A model generated the notes under the pieces. It saw only the letters and a program-made list of their open reading frames with translations. It searched no databases and had not been told where the DNA came from. Position numbers and translations under genes: made by a program. Shown one piece after another: positions 63,487 through 64,000 of a stretch of DNA of 64,000 bases (the stretch's first letter is position 1; each line of letters starts with the position of its first letter). The DNA is taken from positions 124,001 through 188,000 of the forward strand of contig CBDFMS010000025.1 of NCBI GenBank assembly GCA_965249735.1. The letters run 5' to 3'. The DNA comes from JANQSS01 sp965249735. Lineage in GTDB: Bacteria > Bacteroidota > Bacteroidia > Chitinophagales > Saprospiraceae.

Positions 63487-64000
63487 ATGAAGTACATCAC
63501 TTTTCTACTTTGTTCTCTTTTGGCCACATTGTCTGCCATCGGCCAAACATCAGGCTCCGGCTTGATCGATGGGCTGTATGAATTTACGCTCGAACTAGAA
63601 AACGTTGAGCCCAATTTCCTTGAGGGTTCTATAGTATATCAGGGAGACAGCGAGCCCCACGATATCCTTGCTATAACACGAGGGGATACGCTAAGATGCC
63701 AGGAAGTTGACGAATATTTAAATCCTCTGACTACCCTATTCCTAATTAAGAAAAAGGGCTTTTATTCAGGTCAATGGTATGACGAGGTGAATCATTTTGC
63801 GTTGCCGGTACTATATTATCCGGGGCAACAAAAAATCGAATTGAATTTAATTGCCCACCGTTTTGAGGTCAATTGGAATGATCCGGACGATCAGATTATA
63901 TTTAATATTCCATTGAGTCCTACGGTCACTCTTGGCAAGTTTATCAGTACCGAAAAACAGGCCGTCTTACCTTATTCCAGCAACACGAGTTTTGATCATT
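63487..64000 (+). CDS. Secreted protein, 5' part (cut by window end)
   Basis: From ATG 63487 an open frame runs to the window edge without a stop (171 residues seen). It starts with a signal peptide (MKYITFLLCSLLATLSAIGQ) followed by a beta-rich mature part (SGLIDGLYEFTLELENVEPN, HFALPVLYYPGQQKIELNLI). It directly follows the MoxR gene, 4 bases after its stop, so it is probably in the same operon, as often found for MoxR-DUF58-BatA/D type clusters. The rest is needed to name it. Confidence 0.8.
   Translation, partial: MKYITFLLCSLLATLSAIGQTSGSGLIDGLYEFTLELENVEPNFLEGSIVYQGDSEPHDILAITRGDTLRCQEVDEYLNPLTTLFLIKKKGFYSGQWYDEVNHFALPVLYYPGQQKIELNLIAHRFEVNWNDPDDQIIFNIPLSPTVTLGKFISTEKQAVLPYSSNTSFDH

Overview
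The window looks like chromosomal DNA of a member of the Bacteroidota, probably near the Saprospiria. The support is a fused LpxC/FabZ gene, gene families largely confined to that phylum (DUF4270, DUF4290, DUF2480, a catalytic-domain-only glycogen synthase homologue), and several TAnnTTTG-type -7 promoter boxes in front of housekeeping genes. Gram-negative envelope genes (lpxC-fabZ, lpxD, O-antigen ligase) agree. The genus cannot be fixed from the sequence alone.

The window has two halves. Positions 1 to about 33,640 are an accessory island. It opens with the 5' part of a P-loop ATPase gene of the DUF6079/BrxC/PglY type, cut off by a Russian-doll transposon: a damaged IS21 element (939-7594) holds an IS66 element (1147-6110), whose tnpB gene is in turn split by an intact IS21 element (1606-4242, 6-bp target duplication). 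Next comes a leftward restriction operon, hsdM-hsdS-mcrB-mcrC-hsdR (17198-7605). It places a McrBC modified-DNA restriction pair inside a type I restriction-modification operon. hsdM carries an apparent single-base frameshift, and McrB has an EVE/PUA-like reader domain inserted between Walker A and Walker B. Beyond it, two diverged copies of a roughly 200-bp repeat (17817-18015 and 28299-28505) flank a solo IS21 end, a leftward secreted-protein cassette and a decayed second hsdR gene. The cassette holds a beta-propeller/beta-helix protein, a 2252-residue RHS protein and a small secreted protein. The RHS C-terminus looks like a caspase-fold (His-Cys) peptidase. The island ends at the right with a tyrosine integrase, an unknown gene, an excisionase-like HTH gene and a double-HTH replication-type gene. 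Just beyond the integrase lies what looks like the 3' end of a tRNA followed by a terminator, a plausible attachment site.

Positions 33,850 to 64,000 are dense core genome. In order: O-antigen ligase and glycosyltransferase; DUF192 protein; two small heat-shock proteins; an ECF sigma factor with a TPR membrane partner; M23 peptidase; MerR regulator; ABC ATPase; LpxC-FabZ and LpxD for lipid A and fatty acids; a DnaQ-fold protein that has lost catalytic residues; the short glycogen synthase homologue; DUF4270 lipoprotein; GlmS; DUF4290; MurA with Asp in place of the catalytic Cys; polyprenyl diphosphate synthase; membrane protein; PurQ; a DsbD-type thiol reductase with a doubled N-terminal domain; lytic transglycosylase; DUF2480; ScpB; RadA; DCC thiol protein; MoxR ATPase and a secreted protein cut by the window edge. 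GlmS, MurA, the polyprenyl synthase, M23 peptidase and transglycosylase together serve peptidoglycan and envelope building.

The observations most worth follow-up are the RHS protein with its caspase-like tip, the McrBC-in-type-I operon with a reader domain inside McrB, and the repeats that bracket the RHS cassette.
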